A stretch of 64,000 nt of DNA from Lichenostomus cassidix. Taxonomy: Eukaryota; Chordata; Aves; Passeriformes; Meliphagidae. The translations under genes were made by a program, and so were the position numbers. The first letter of the stretch is position 1; the number at the start of each line of letters is the position of its first letter. This document shows positions 38,875 through 52,170 of this stretch, piece after piece. The DNA is taken from NCBI GenBank assembly GCA_008360975.2, contig CM039184.1, forward strand, positions 40,681,797 to 40,745,796. Reading direction: 5' to 3'. The notes below the pieces were generated by a model that ran no database searches, was not told where the DNA came from, and saw only the letters and a program-made list of their open reading frames with translations.

Positions 38875-41800
38875 TCTAACATACATCATCAACCTATAAA
38901 TTCCTTATAATAGCTACAACTTGTGCCATACATTTTACAGCTTTTACATATTTATTTATTTAAATACTCAGTAGGTCATTATACAGTGGTTTCAATTCAC
39001 TTTTATATACATATAGCATTTCTTCTTTATCAGAAATAAATTTCTTCTTTATAAGAAAGGCAAGGAAAAAACTTTTAACTTCACAATTTCAGCTTCAGAG
39101 AACGCACAGAAAAATTTCTCTCAGGGAAAGCTACCAGAAAGTACTTAAAATAAGCTGAAAGTATCATATTGGAACTACAAGTCTTTTGTCTGCATCCGTG
39201 AAGGCAGATTCCGGAAAATTTAATTAAATTTTATTTATAGCTCTTTAACATAGAAAGCTATACACATTTCAAGTCATGTTTTGTGTACGATCGGCTGAGA
39301 AATCATGCTTAGCTAGAACTGTTAAATGGAAAGCAACTCTTGTTGCTGTTTCAAGGACAAACTGCTCATTTTCTATCAAATCAAGGCCTGGAAAGTTTCG
39401 AGTAAAGCTTTTTTAAAAACTTTTTTTAAACAGCTTTTTTTGAAGCTTTTTAAAACAGAAGCAGCTATTGCAAGTTCTGGGAGGTGGAAGGGGAAGATAT
39501 AAATGCAGAGCAAACATGGTTTCTAGAGCACACAGAACCCACCCTTAAACAGAGTAGAGAAACCATCATAAGCAGAGCAGATTCAAAATTTTAACTAAAC
39601 AGAACCAAATGGAACAAAGAAAAACCTCAATCATAATAAAATGACATTTTGTATCTCAAATTCAACTTCACTGAACTGACCAGATGTAGTGAAATACTTA
39701 GCCAAATCCAGTTTTGTAGCAGTGTCTTAAGTAAATGTGATATTTGTACAAGCTCTTAAAACTCCCAGATTCCATTAAAAAAAACTACTGTATTTGAAAG
39801 TAAACAATTTCTATGACACTAATGGAACAACAGCAAGAGTAGTCAGAGATACAATCAGACACTATCAGTGTCCAATGAAACTGCCTCACTTTTCCAAACT
39901 CATAGAAGTTATCAATGCTGTTCTTTTAAAATATTCTTTGGGGACAAAAACTTGGCATCCAAAGAGCCCCAGCATGCGGTCAAATCCAAACCTTGACATA
40001 AAACTTAAAACACAGAACAGTTTATGCATTACTTCTGTGCTGTGAACACAGAGGTACAGCAGTATTTTGAATTCTGTTCAAGTGGAGGGAGAGAAAGGGT
40101 CCTATTATCCTCTATTGTCTTCTGCTATATAGAGCTTATAAACCAGGTAGGTAAACAGATTTGAAGAAATACAGACTGTTCCACAGTTAAGAGCAGTTAT
40201 CCCTTAAATGAGCATTTAGAGATAGTACAAAGACCTAGAAGCAAAGATGTCATAGTTAAAGCTCTACACCAAAACCAGACCATCTTTTAAAACATTAAGA
40301 GAACAGATTTTTCACTTATTAGTTAAATGGGTAAAGTAGAATAAAAAAATGGGGCAAAAAGAGAATTGTAAACAATTAGATGCAGTAACATTTTAACTTC
40401 TAGTTCCTGCCACTTGACTTTCTGCACATTTCTACAAAAAACAAAACAAATTAACAGAAAGCACAGTGTTCAGACCATTTATAAAAGAAGAACAGTTCTT
40501 ACATATGTTCGTAAAATTGTCTACATAAAATATTGTGCACAGAAATTATGCTTTGGCAGTAGTTAGTCTGGACTAGAAGCAATAAATCTCCTAAGGTCCA
40601 CAAAGATTGTGAACTTCCTTTCAGGAAGCTGGGGGGTTGGCAAAGGGGAATTTTTGCAATTAGAAGATCCGTGATGGGGTTGCCTTAGAACTCAAGTGAT
40701 TACTTCCAGTTCAAAAAATCTTTTGGGACAATGGCAGACAGCTCCCATTGTCAGCCTCGTTTATGGTTATTTTAATAGTTCCAGCTTATTTCTGTCAGCT
40801 AGGCTGCTTGTATGTCAAGCTTTTGGACAGGCAATATAATTGCTATACAGAGCAACAGTACCATGTTGCTAAAGCTCGATATAGAGAGACATAAAAACCC
40901 CCTGATGAGTACACATTAGGGAAATGAAATGTTAACTCCTATGTCAATAGCAAAAATTATTGTAATACAACCACATATGATCTACATTTCCTTGAAGGGA
41001 GAGCAAGTAAAGCAAGCTTTGCTGTTAACGTGAACAGTCATTCATGATTTGAGAGAAATCTTGCTGAAAAAAACATGACTGCACTACTACATAAATATTA
41101 CAGGAGGTTTATAAAATATTAGAGAAAGTAGAGCAAACTGCCAGGAAGTTCTGGACCAAGCATGTGGATTCTCAGCACCCGCAAAAGCAGCTTCTCTTAC
41201 TGAGTTACATGATCAAGGTTTGTAGGATCTGATGCAAGTCATTACTCTGGTCATCCATCCCCTTATTGAGGACAGTTGTTTGTCTTCAGATAAAAACACA
41301 ACCAGTTTCTAGCCCCAAGAAACACAGTTACATAGTATTATAAAATTAGAATAAGAAACTATGTTTAAGCAAAACACTCCAGGATAACATTGTTAAGCTA
41401 TTTTAAACTAAGTGTACCTTTATGACCAAGAGATTTCCTGCTATAATGTCTGTAACTCACAAATAAGCGAAGGCTTTTACAGGTCTATTGTTTGTTTACT
41501 TATGAACATCAAAGACAAAAAAGGAAATTATTTAATCAATTTTTTACAACAAATGTGTACTTTCCTCTGCATGAGAAATGCAAAGGACAAATTTCTACAT
41601 TCTTTGTTACAGTTCACAAGAATTTCTTAAATACACACACAAATGAACACATATATGCTCTTTAGAACTCTGGCTTCACCAGTGACTGCAAAATCCCTCT
41701 TAACTTCACTATCAGTCTTCTTAGTATGAAGGAATTGTTGACAAAGAGTGTGGTAACTATAGTAATTTAGCTGGGAAATGGGGAGCCTCTGAAGGGTAAA

Positions 41801-44800
41801 TTCCTCTGCAAATGGCACCAGGAATTTCAAAACTAACTGGAGTTGACAGATTAACCTAGGTCCCCCTTAGGCAGAAGAAGAGTCTACAAGGAAAATAATG
41901 AGACGCATGGGAAGCCAATTATGCACAAGAGCAACACATTTAATTGTTCAGAAACTGGTTTGTTGATCCAGAAGGATCTAGTTTTTTAGACCTCTGCAAA
42001 CTGTTGAAACCTGGACAGTTCTCCAGCAAGTACACTTTTAAACTCTTAAACTTTACAGATTACAGGTTTTGTTTGTAAACCTCAGGGTTTAAAATTATCA
42101 TCTTAAATAAAGAAAAATGCTCCATGTATCCCAATAATCCTTGTCCTGCACAGACAGCATTTCTCTCAGATTTCCTTTCTGGTGGCAATTTGAAACTGCA
42201 TCTTATCCCGTATTATTTCTGTAAAAATGACACTGAAGGCCCAGCAAGTCCAACAGAGCAGTCCTACCCTTCATTAATTAGCAGCTACAGCTGTGTTCCA
42301 CAGCAATGCTGGCTCATGACTAACCCATGACAAAAAATTGTTCTTTAGCACGTGTATGTTATTTATGCATGGTTGTGGTTTGGACGGCTGCAATTTTGCT
42401 TTGAGCTTTCAGTCTCCAAAATATTTTCAATTGCAGAAACTGCTGGTTAGCAATGACACTTTCCAGACTAGCTTGGAGCAAGAAAAGATACTGATACCTA
42501 TCAAAAGGGAGGTAGCATGTTGAGGAACACTGGAAATCAGGCTATTGCTGCTGTTCGTGTTACTGCACCACCTATATACACAATGGAACTTAATTTCTGC
42601 CAACAGAAATGCTGCTCCCAAACAGATTTCTGTGTACAAAGGAGAGCTGATACACCTCTGGGCATGCTAATGCTAGGAGAACAAAGCAAATTGACACAGT
42701 AATGAAATTAAAGCATCTGGGATCCAGTGACATCAAAAGACATTTTCAACCTTGTTCTAACAAAGACAGATTTATTAACTTACACAGTATCCATTTATCT
42801 ACTCAGACTTTATTTCTAGTCATGTTTCCAGAGGGGATTCTACACTGATCGGTACCTGCTTTACTAATTTTTTTATTCGCCTTATTTACATTTGCATATG
42901 AATCAAATTAAACACAAGGCCATACAGAGAAACATTTCTGAACTTGTCTGGTTTTGAGTAAAAACTTAAAGACAGGGGAATCATGAAGGCAAAGAGTTTT
43001 GGTACCATAAAATTATGTTTATTCTCTCTGGTTATGATTACTGTATTGAGCAAATGAGAAATACTCCATTGTAAGCAAATTCTTATAGCACACTGAAGAA
43101 TCAATACCTAACATCTCAAAAGATGACTTGTAACTAGAAAACTAGAAATTAGTCACCAGATTTCAAGTATACTTATTTGTGGAAGCCTGGATGCTTGCTC
43201 GAAAATTGTTTCAGTCGTTCTCCCATAAATACTGGATAACTGCATGTACAATTTCAATCAACACTCTCCAGAATAAAAAAAATTACAAAAGATAGTAGAA
43301 ATGAATGCAAGTTAAAGTTAACAAGTATCAAAATCTATCTATAAATTTTAAAAAGTTAAAGAACTTTATATTTATTGCTTACTATAGAACCTGGAAGCAT
43401 TTGGATGAACAGAGACCACAGAGTCTTTCAGACAGAATTTCCACTGGAAAAGCTCTTAATTATTCTCCACAGAAACATTTTTTGCTGAAGATAACTGCAC
43501 CCTTTGCAACAATGCCAAAGAAAATGACTCTTATGAATTACACTCCATAAAACAGTAATTTGTCCTAAAGCCATAATAGAAGTAGATCAACTCTGTCAAC
43601 ACTAGAACACTCTGTAAATGAAAGAACAATATTATATTGTAGGTAGGTAAGTAGTAGACCATTTAGGCACAAAATGCATTTTGCTCCTGAAACACTGAGG
43701 ATCTTTTTCCTTGTTTAAAAAATTCACAGAATACATAGTGTATAGATGGAGTTGCACTAGGAGACCTTCTCAAGTCTCTGTATCTGTTGTCAAAAAAACA
43801 TTTTCAAATGCTGGCCATTCTTGTGTTTGACTAGACTGAATGACTCAGTTTCCAAAGTATTTTTTTATCGTCCCTGAAATTACAGAGATAGAATGGCATG
43901 TATTTCTTATTCCATTTCCTCCCATCATCACATGCTGGATCAATATTCACTCAAACACTTACTCCACATAATCAGCAGTAATCTTGTTCTCACTCTAATC
44001 ATCACTCCCTTAACTTATTAAACAACGTACATTAAAACTGATGTGTCATTTGAGTCAATGACAACTTGACAACTCATTTTCCACTAACAGTTTTTGAACC
44101 TGCTCACACTTTCCTCCTCTACCTTGTCTGTATCTGGAAAGATTCAAGTCAGTCCAAAACTTGAATACAGAATTTCACCATTCAGTATGAACATTCTGAA
44201 GCAAGCCAAAAGCTAATTGAAAAGCACAAGTTCTGTGATAGGTTTTGTTTTTATGTTTACAAGCACAGATCCTGATCTGTGGGTTTCTGCACTTAACAGA
44301 CAAGGCCCCATTCAGAAATCTGATTAGGAGTGGTGTAAAATAGTTAGGACTATGAACTAGTTATATTTTTATCACTTTTTCTTTGAGCTATGTTGTGCCT
44401 ATATCCATACACAAGTAATCCACTTATTAACAAAAGTGTCACCTCTTATTATATCTTTTTTTACTTTAAAACTACTGTCTGGATAAACACAGGGAACCCA
44501 AAAGGGTTACTGTACTAGCTAGTAGGACAGGTAGAAAGCACATAGGTATAAGCAAACATCAAAGAAAGGCACAGGTCATTTTTTCCTTTCTGATTGATCT
44601 GCTGAAATTGATACTGCAATATTTGAACTCCCTTGAAACTGAACTATCACACCAGATTTCTTATGCAAAAGGACTAATCATCTTTACTTCCCCCTCCCAA
44701 AGTAAGTAACATTCCTTCCACAGGCAGCTGGACATTTGTTAATCATTAACTGTTTTTGAAATAATGAAGGAGAGAAACTGTTAGCTATTTCTAACAATGG

Positions 44801-46325
44801 TACACTAACAAAATCTTTAAAACAGAAGATAAATATTGTAAAATTATTTACAGTAAGAAAAAGATGCTGTATTATCATAACTCATTCAATAACTTGCTTA
44901 CAATATTTGTTGTTGTGAGCAAGACTTTCTGTGTTCAAACCTAAGTAATTAACTCAGAAATTTCATCAATTAAAAATTAGCAGTTTTAGATAATGCAGTA
45001 TTAGATAAAACAGAAAGACATATTTTAAGAAATGAACTATGCTGCTAATATCGCCGATAATAAAATAATACATATGACCAGAATTGCAACACAAAATATA
45101 ATACAGGCATAACCAATGCACACATTCCAATCTTATCTAAAATCACTTTGATTCACTCTACCTTGCTTTCATTACAGGAAGGGCACAGCAAGGGCATTCC
45201 TCTCAGATCAAACAGAAAATTCCACAGACAGAAGTTTCCACATGTCTGATTCGTTGCAGATTAAACCCTTATCATTAGACAGCAATCTCTAATTTTCATA
45301 GAGACAGGATATACCCTGTCATGGCAAATCTACAGGCAAAGGGGGGAGGAGGATTAAAAAAAAATTAAATAAAAACCCCCAGTAGAATGGAGACGTACTC
45401 CCTGTGAAAGAGCTACACATGTCACTCTCACAGGTTTGGAGAAATGGAGGGGACAACATACCAACATTAAAGGTCACAAATATAATTCCATAATCCATAA
45501 TTCCATCATAAACTTCCCTGCACTGAAAGTCTTTCAAGCTGAACTACCAAACTCCCTCTCTCAAAAATACAACCAGGACTACAGGCAACACATACAAGAA
45601 GTCTGTATTCATTTATATCATATTATCCATTCATTCTATTAACTTTCAGCACATTATGTTACCAGTATCTTCATTTTTTTACCCACACGACTGGAGCAGC
45701 TCTATAATGCTCATGTACATTGCCAGTAATACTAAAATCAGAAGGCTATTCACTAATTATGCTTCTTGCATTTAGAAATTTGTAATATAATAACCCTTTA
45801 ATCCTTAAATACTATACAAAATAAGAACAAGCCCACTATGATCAGTAACTTCAAACTCAAAACTCAGGAATTTTCCCTTTCTTGTGTATAGAGCTGGTTT
45901 CAGGCTTCCTGCATGAGCAAAATAAGACTGTCTTTTACATAAACACCCAAAATGACTGATTTAAGAAACATGCAGATTTTGGAAATTATTAATGTCAACG
46001 AGGATTATTCTAGGTAGAAAATTAGTCAACAAAGCAATGAAATAATTGAATTTTCTGTGTGTAACTTTCCCAACATAGAGGCATATATTCAGTTCTATTA
46101 TCAGTAATACCACACTGACAAGTCTGCAAAGACAGAGAACTCAGAGTCAACACAACTATTAATGACTTCCACTAATAGTAGGTCAAGTCAATTTATATTC
46201 ACTAATTTAGCAGTTTGCTCTTTAACCCTAATGCCAATCCAAACTATGTAACTACTTATAAGAACCATAAACATATTGATTATCCTTGTTCACAAATAAT
46301 TTTAAATTAAAAAGAAGCACTGAGT

Positions 46326-46365
46326 AGAATCACAGATTCTTGTGAGCTTGGAGAAACCTCATTTC
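46326..46365 (-). mobile_element. Possible CR1 3' end remnant
   Basis: AGAATCACAGATTC followed by GAGCTTGGAGAAACCTC resembles the reverse complement of a CR1 terminus (AGAATCACAGAATC, GTTGGAAAAGACCTC). Only about 40 bases are recognisable and they are degenerate, so this may be chance similarity. Confidence 0.35.
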
Positions 46366-49057
46366 TGAATACAGAAATTATTTGTTGCAGTCCTGTTGCC
46401 AGATTATTTAGATACTTCTGATTTTCCAAAAATCCCTCTCTGATGGCACTGGAATGCTAGAGATTTTCTTTTCTCGAGCCACATGGAGAGTGATGAATTG
46501 AAAATTCATTTTTGGTCACATTCAGATGTCCAGTGTAATAAAGTCACAGATGTAGTAAGAATGATATACAGATTAAAAAAAATGGACCTGCAAAACCTAG
46601 TTTCAGCAAAGCCCAAAGTATTTTTAAATCCAAGTTCTAGAGCTGTAACTACTGCATGTAATAAGTTCTGGAAGTTTGCCAAATACTCATGTAGGTTTGT
46701 CCTTTGTTAAATATGTCCAAATGCTGTATGATTAAAGTCTAAAATCTTCAAAGAAAAGAATAAACATTACGCAATCATTTCAAGCTCCCCTCCTCTGACC
46801 TTAATATGTACTTCAAAAGCTCAGCAGATGCTTAGTAGGAAATAAATCCCCAATTCAACAGATGTCCCAACAGTAATATAGCAAGATGCACCTTCCATAG
46901 CTTTTGGCAACCCTTCCCTTTATTATTCCTGTGCTCACAAGTACTTTTCAAGTCAAAGAGGGACCCAAGCAAGTTAATAGGCCCTTAATATCTATTCTGC
47001 TGCCTGAACTGATTGCTGTTTATAAGGTAATCTTTGGGACTGCATGTGGCTGAGCCCCAGTCCATCTCCTACAGAGACACAGCCCCCAGGCAGCTCTGTT
47101 TTCATCAAACCAAGCTGTAACCCAATCAACACCTTTCACAACAGAACAATCCCTTACTTTCAGCATGCCTGCAGTAAGAGGAGGGGAGCCTCAGCTTTTG
47201 TATGGGATCCCTATTTGGCAGCTAAGGTGATGTTTTACTCAGTAGGATACCTAAGAAAACTCAAACTACTTTGGAAGATGCCCCTGACAACAGAAAACAT
47301 AAGATGAATATGTTTGTCTAAAACTAATTCAGCTTTTTCCAAAGACACATTCTAAAAGCTGCATTAACAACCTAATAGCACTTTGGGAGTTGCCACCATC
47401 ACAAATGCAAATTACATGGTTTCCTTCAAGCCTAAGAAAGAAAAGTAATTCCCTAGCTCCAGGCTGCTCAGGACCTTGGTCCAAACCCAGGCCTCCTCAA
47501 CTTCTGCCAAACTGAAACTCAACATTAGTTCCAAACGCCAGGCTTAGTTTGATGCGGCTGAAAAGAAACACAAATGCAACAGCATCGTATCACAGTTTAA
47601 CCCAGTGGCACCATTACTTCTAGACCTTAGATTGATCATAAGCACACCCCAGCACAGCAGCACAAAGCTGCAAACTGCAGTCAAAAGCAAATGGTCCCTG
47701 ACAGGTTAACCAGGTAACCTCTTCTGGAGTACTAACATGCACTTGACTAAACTCAGGTGTCAGGCAGCCGGCCCATAGTACCAGCCATCAGGCAAAGTAT
47801 TTCACACCCAAGAGTTAGTTATCTCCTAGTAAAATACTTTCTGGATTGCTTTTGACAGGTAGCAGCAAATTTAGGCCTTGTCCTCGATCTAATAGATAGT
47901 AGGTCCCTGGCTCTTACCTTTGTTTCTTTAATCAGAATCAAACTGTGTTGAATTGGATCTATGCTTTTAAAAGAAAAGTGTTTAGATTTCTCCCAATACT
48001 ACAGTAGTTCTAGAAATACAAAAATCATTCTTAGTAAGCTGGTGTTATAACTATTTTGTACTGTCTCATAATAGAGAATCTATGTGCCAAATGCCTCATT
48101 TTTTAAACCATAACAAATTGGCAGAAAATACGTTTTAGTTGCATGAAATTTTAAGCAAATGTTTTGTAAACTCAAAATGCTACTCAATTTAGGCACAGTT
48201 ACTTTTTTTTTTTTTAACATAACTGATTTTTTCTTGCACAATGGCACAAGTTTGCCTTAACGCCACTGAAGAAAAATTAAATTAAACCAAATAGATCAGC
48301 TTCTGTGTCAGCTTCACTCTCTTTTTAGCATCGTACTGAACACATGCAAACCCACTGGGTATCCTTAACTAGAAAGCAGAAAATAATACCCTGTTTTAGA
48401 AACAGTCTACCCAAGTATTTTAGTAGCTGTAATTAACAGCCACAAGTATGCCTCCTCAATTTAAGTCTCCCACACAGATATGGTTGTCTCTCCCATCTTG
48501 CACACTAAGTTAGGACTTCAGCTCTGCTCCATATATAGAATGTTTGACTATCACTGAAAATTATGGTAGGAAAGAGAGGTCATAAAAACATGGGATAAAA
48601 TGCTTTAAAAAACAGATCATTGTGTTTGGGTGGGCATAGTACCATAACTCTTTCAAGAGCTTTAATTATACAACATTTAAACAAATAGATCCTTGCCTTT
48701 GTATTATTTTCCAAAGAAATACGTTTAACAGTTTGTGTTCAAATTCCAAGTTTAGACTAGAAATTCTGTTCCAGATGTCAGTGTGACAACTGACCAGCCA
48801 ACTCCAGAATCCAAAAATAATCTGCATAAGTCCTTTGGTTAAGAAAAGCTCCTGTCTGCTAATAGAATGTCATTCAAATCTCCAGCATACATTAGAATTA
48901 GGTTTTCTCTTAATTGTAAACTTAAGTGCTGATGCAACCCCTCAATTAAACAATTAACCTTCCAAATTAACATTTACAGGTTTAAGAAACTAACTTGGAG
49001 TTTACAGAACCTGGTAATCCTTCTGGAGCTTTTTGTTTTGGATGTGTTGCATGTTGC

Positions 49058-49150
49058 AGGTTGTTCAGATTATTTTTTGTTGTTGTTTTAGGTTTGGTTT
49101 TTGGCAGGGGTTTTTTGTTTTTTTAGTTTGGGTTGGTTTTGTGGGTGTTT
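49058..49150. repeat. G/T-rich low-complexity tract
   Basis: A run of T and G with almost no C or A on the plus strand (TTTTTTGTTGTTGTTTTAGG and similar) lies in intron 2. In the FAT1 transcript it appears as a C/A-rich tract. It could be a degraded (TTTG)n-like simple repeat. Confidence 0.7.
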
Positions 49151-51752
49151 TCCAAACTGCATCAGAATAATCTTAAATTCTTACTCTAAGACATCTGTGC
49201 TTCAGCTACAGAAGAAATTCAGCTGCTATAGCTATATAGGCAAATCATTAACTTCAGTACAATGAAAGAATTCAGTGTAGGATGAAAAAAATTTGCCTGA
49301 AAAGCTAATTAGATACCTGGGAAATTAGTCTGTGTTCTGAGCTTCACTCATGACTGTACCTGAACTAGCTAGGGTAAAAATTTATTGAGCAAAAAGCTGC
49401 AGCCACTTAGTATTCTGCAGAAAGAGAAAACCTCTTAATCTATCTCTGTCTTCAAATGTAGTGTGAAGAACTAATGTGCTTTGCAGGAAGAAAATGCCGT
49501 AAGAAGACCCCATTCTGTGAGGGTCTTTTTCCAAGTTACTTCTCATTTTTAACTGGTCAAAATACTCACTTAAGGAATTTTAACTGCAAAACGTATGTGT
49601 CAATGAGACTGCATCTGTGGACAGAAACCAAGCAGGAAATGCCACTGTCACAACTTCTGTAAACTAATTTAGTCTATGTGGTGAAGATACTCCAAGAATT
49701 AGTCAATCATATTAAACTCACCTAGAATATTCTTTCCTGAGTGTCAACATCACCTAATCAATCACAGTTTTTAATTCAATGTTTAATAGCTTTCTTACAA
49801 AATGATTTGCTGAACATATTTTCCTGTTCATAGTTTTCCGTGACCCACAACCTATCTAACAGACCTTCAAAGACTCAGAATAAACACTGAGTCAACATTA
49901 ACATGGAACCTGTACAGCAGAAGAATGGAAATTATTAAGAACTTTTTAGTGGGGTTTTTTTGCTTTATTTTTAAATTTAAACTGTGCAAACCTAAGTTTT
50001 TGACTACCCTGATGTTTATATCCATGACTTGCACAATAGGGGTAACAAAGTATATAGAAAGAGCAACTTCAAGGTGCAGCATTCAATGAAAGAGTGTGAA
50101 GAAAGTCCTGTATTTGTAAGGCTGCTTAACTACAATTAACTTTGCTAATGCTGGTTGTCGAAAAGCTTAAAAGCCAAAGATCACTGAAGAAATGGAACCT
50201 GAAGCTATTCCTTATCTATGAATGTTAATCATATCCTGCATTTAAATTAATGGATTTGCATGAAAACTACGAAGCAATGTTAACATACTTACTCCATGTT
50301 AGCCACACTCTGTTCCTTTTATGAGCATAATTCAGTACTTTGCTTTACACAGTAAAAATCCTATTCATTCTCCTCAATGAATTACTGTCTTCCCAGTTGG
50401 AAATAGTTCTGGTAATATTAAAAATAGCATTCTAAAGCCATTAACTTTACTGACAGTATTTTATGCACACAGAGATAGTGCAATAAAATTAATTTTCTTC
50501 TGCATGTCCCTGCTATTTTTTTTACTTGTTCCTTTAATATTCTTTACCAAAACAACTCATTTTGCCTTATCACAGTAGCAAGGTTACACTTGAAAGTTAC
50601 ATGGTTCCAAGGGAAGACTACACAAGAATGATAAACGTGAATGTGACAAATCACATCAGACTTGAAAACTTCCCAAAGAGAAAATAACCAGAGACTGGAA
50701 AAGTATTAGAAGAAAGTATCCTCTCTGTGCCCTGTCTATGCTACTGGACACAGCATCTCAGGCTAGACAGATCTTTGTTTTAATAGACCATAGTCATACA
50801 TCTTTTTAAGTCAGCAAATTAGTTTGATCACCTTAAACTTTGTTCTTATTGTTAAAGCAGAATTACTGTAATGCTGTAACACAGCCTAATAACTCAAATT
50901 CAGGTTAATGAAAGAGCAGTAAGATTCCTGGTAACAAATAACTACACACTGTAAACACAAGTAATAAGGTTATCATGTATGAGGTTCAGACTGTCCCATC
51001 ATCCTTTACACCACTCTGGAACTAGGTTATGTACAGGGAAATATCCTCAATTGCAGAAGTTTAGAAAACACCTGCTGGTAGCCTTGCTGGTAGCTAAATT
51101 TCTGATAACAATCAGTTTTACAAAATTCACTGTGGCTTGAAGTCTTACAATGCAGGGCCTACATGTAACACCCAGCATCTGCATGCATAAAGATTGTAAA
51201 TGCAGCCATGCAACTTATTAGTTACAGCAGACACTATGGAATTAATTACTTAAACCATCTTTCATTTCTGAACATCAGTTTCCAGGATGGGCTCCCATCT
51301 TCTCTAAAGATTTCAATGAGACCTTTCTTAGGCTAAATGACCCATGGCATCTACACACCCAGACGGTGCTGGCTCCCTTAGCTATGCAAATTTTTAGCAC
51401 TAGAAAGAAAACCAAAACCATAAGAAAACCTGGAAACAAGACAAAACCAGCTTTCAATAATAAGCTAGAAGCCCTGATACCTCAAGGAAAAGCACAATCT
51501 GCTCGGCAAAAATTCTTTGGAGAAGGCCAGATAACTGCTACAAGTTTTGCTCAATCTCATTTTTAGCTGAAAATCAGTGTGGAAACTTGCTCACTGCATG
51601 CTGGTGCTCCCATGATAGTGTCCCATCCAGCCCAGTGAATGACATTGTTCACCTACCTATACAATTGGAAGAAGTGCTATGAGTTCTTCCCAACACCAAT
51701 TTTACAAACTAGAGCTTCCATCTTTCGTTTAACTGCTGAGGAGTGCAAATAC

Positions 51753-52170
51753 TCAATGGAAATGTTGCATCCTTATATTTGAAAACCAAAAAATAAGCAG
51801 GAAGACATTCTCTTTTTTCCCTTCTTGCCAGCTGGAATGAAAACTGGGACAAGGAAGTTTCGGTATTGCCTTGGTCCCACAAAGCTTCTGCCTTAAGTTC
51901 TCGTTCTCCTTCAGCAATTGCTTCTGTAATTCTTTAGTTTTTCTAAATCCAAGTAGCAGCATGGTATTGACATGATTTATCTCACTTTTACTGCTCAGTT
52001 CTAATAGGATTTCGATGGTGGATAGGTTTTTCTTGTGCCACACTGGGATCTGCATCTAAACAATGCCTTCTATTATTAATATGTACCGATGTGTCCAACT
52101 CCCTATCAAATTCTTTGAGAAAATATTTTACTGCTGCTTTATTTGGCAATTTATATAGCCAATCGATCAT
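51753..52170 (-). pseudogene. Possible decayed coding fragment with coiled-coil character
   Basis: Two overlapping minus-strand frames can be read as one interrupted sequence. The first (52170 to 51988) begins MIDWLYKLPNKAAVKYFLKE and ends at a stop. The second (to 51753) carries IEILLELSSKSEINHV and then RKTKELQKQLLKENENLRQK, a heptad-like coiled-coil stretch. They are offset by one frame and overlap at about 51988-52055. I do not recognise a parent gene and see no poly-A tail or target-site duplication. It may be an old pseudogene, a fossil exon or a chance arrangement in AT-rich DNA. Confidence 0.22.

Noticed and set aside
47044..47307. 87-codon plus-strand frame with proline-rich start
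   Set aside because: Mixed composition, no homology I can recognise and no splice or promoter context, so probably chance.
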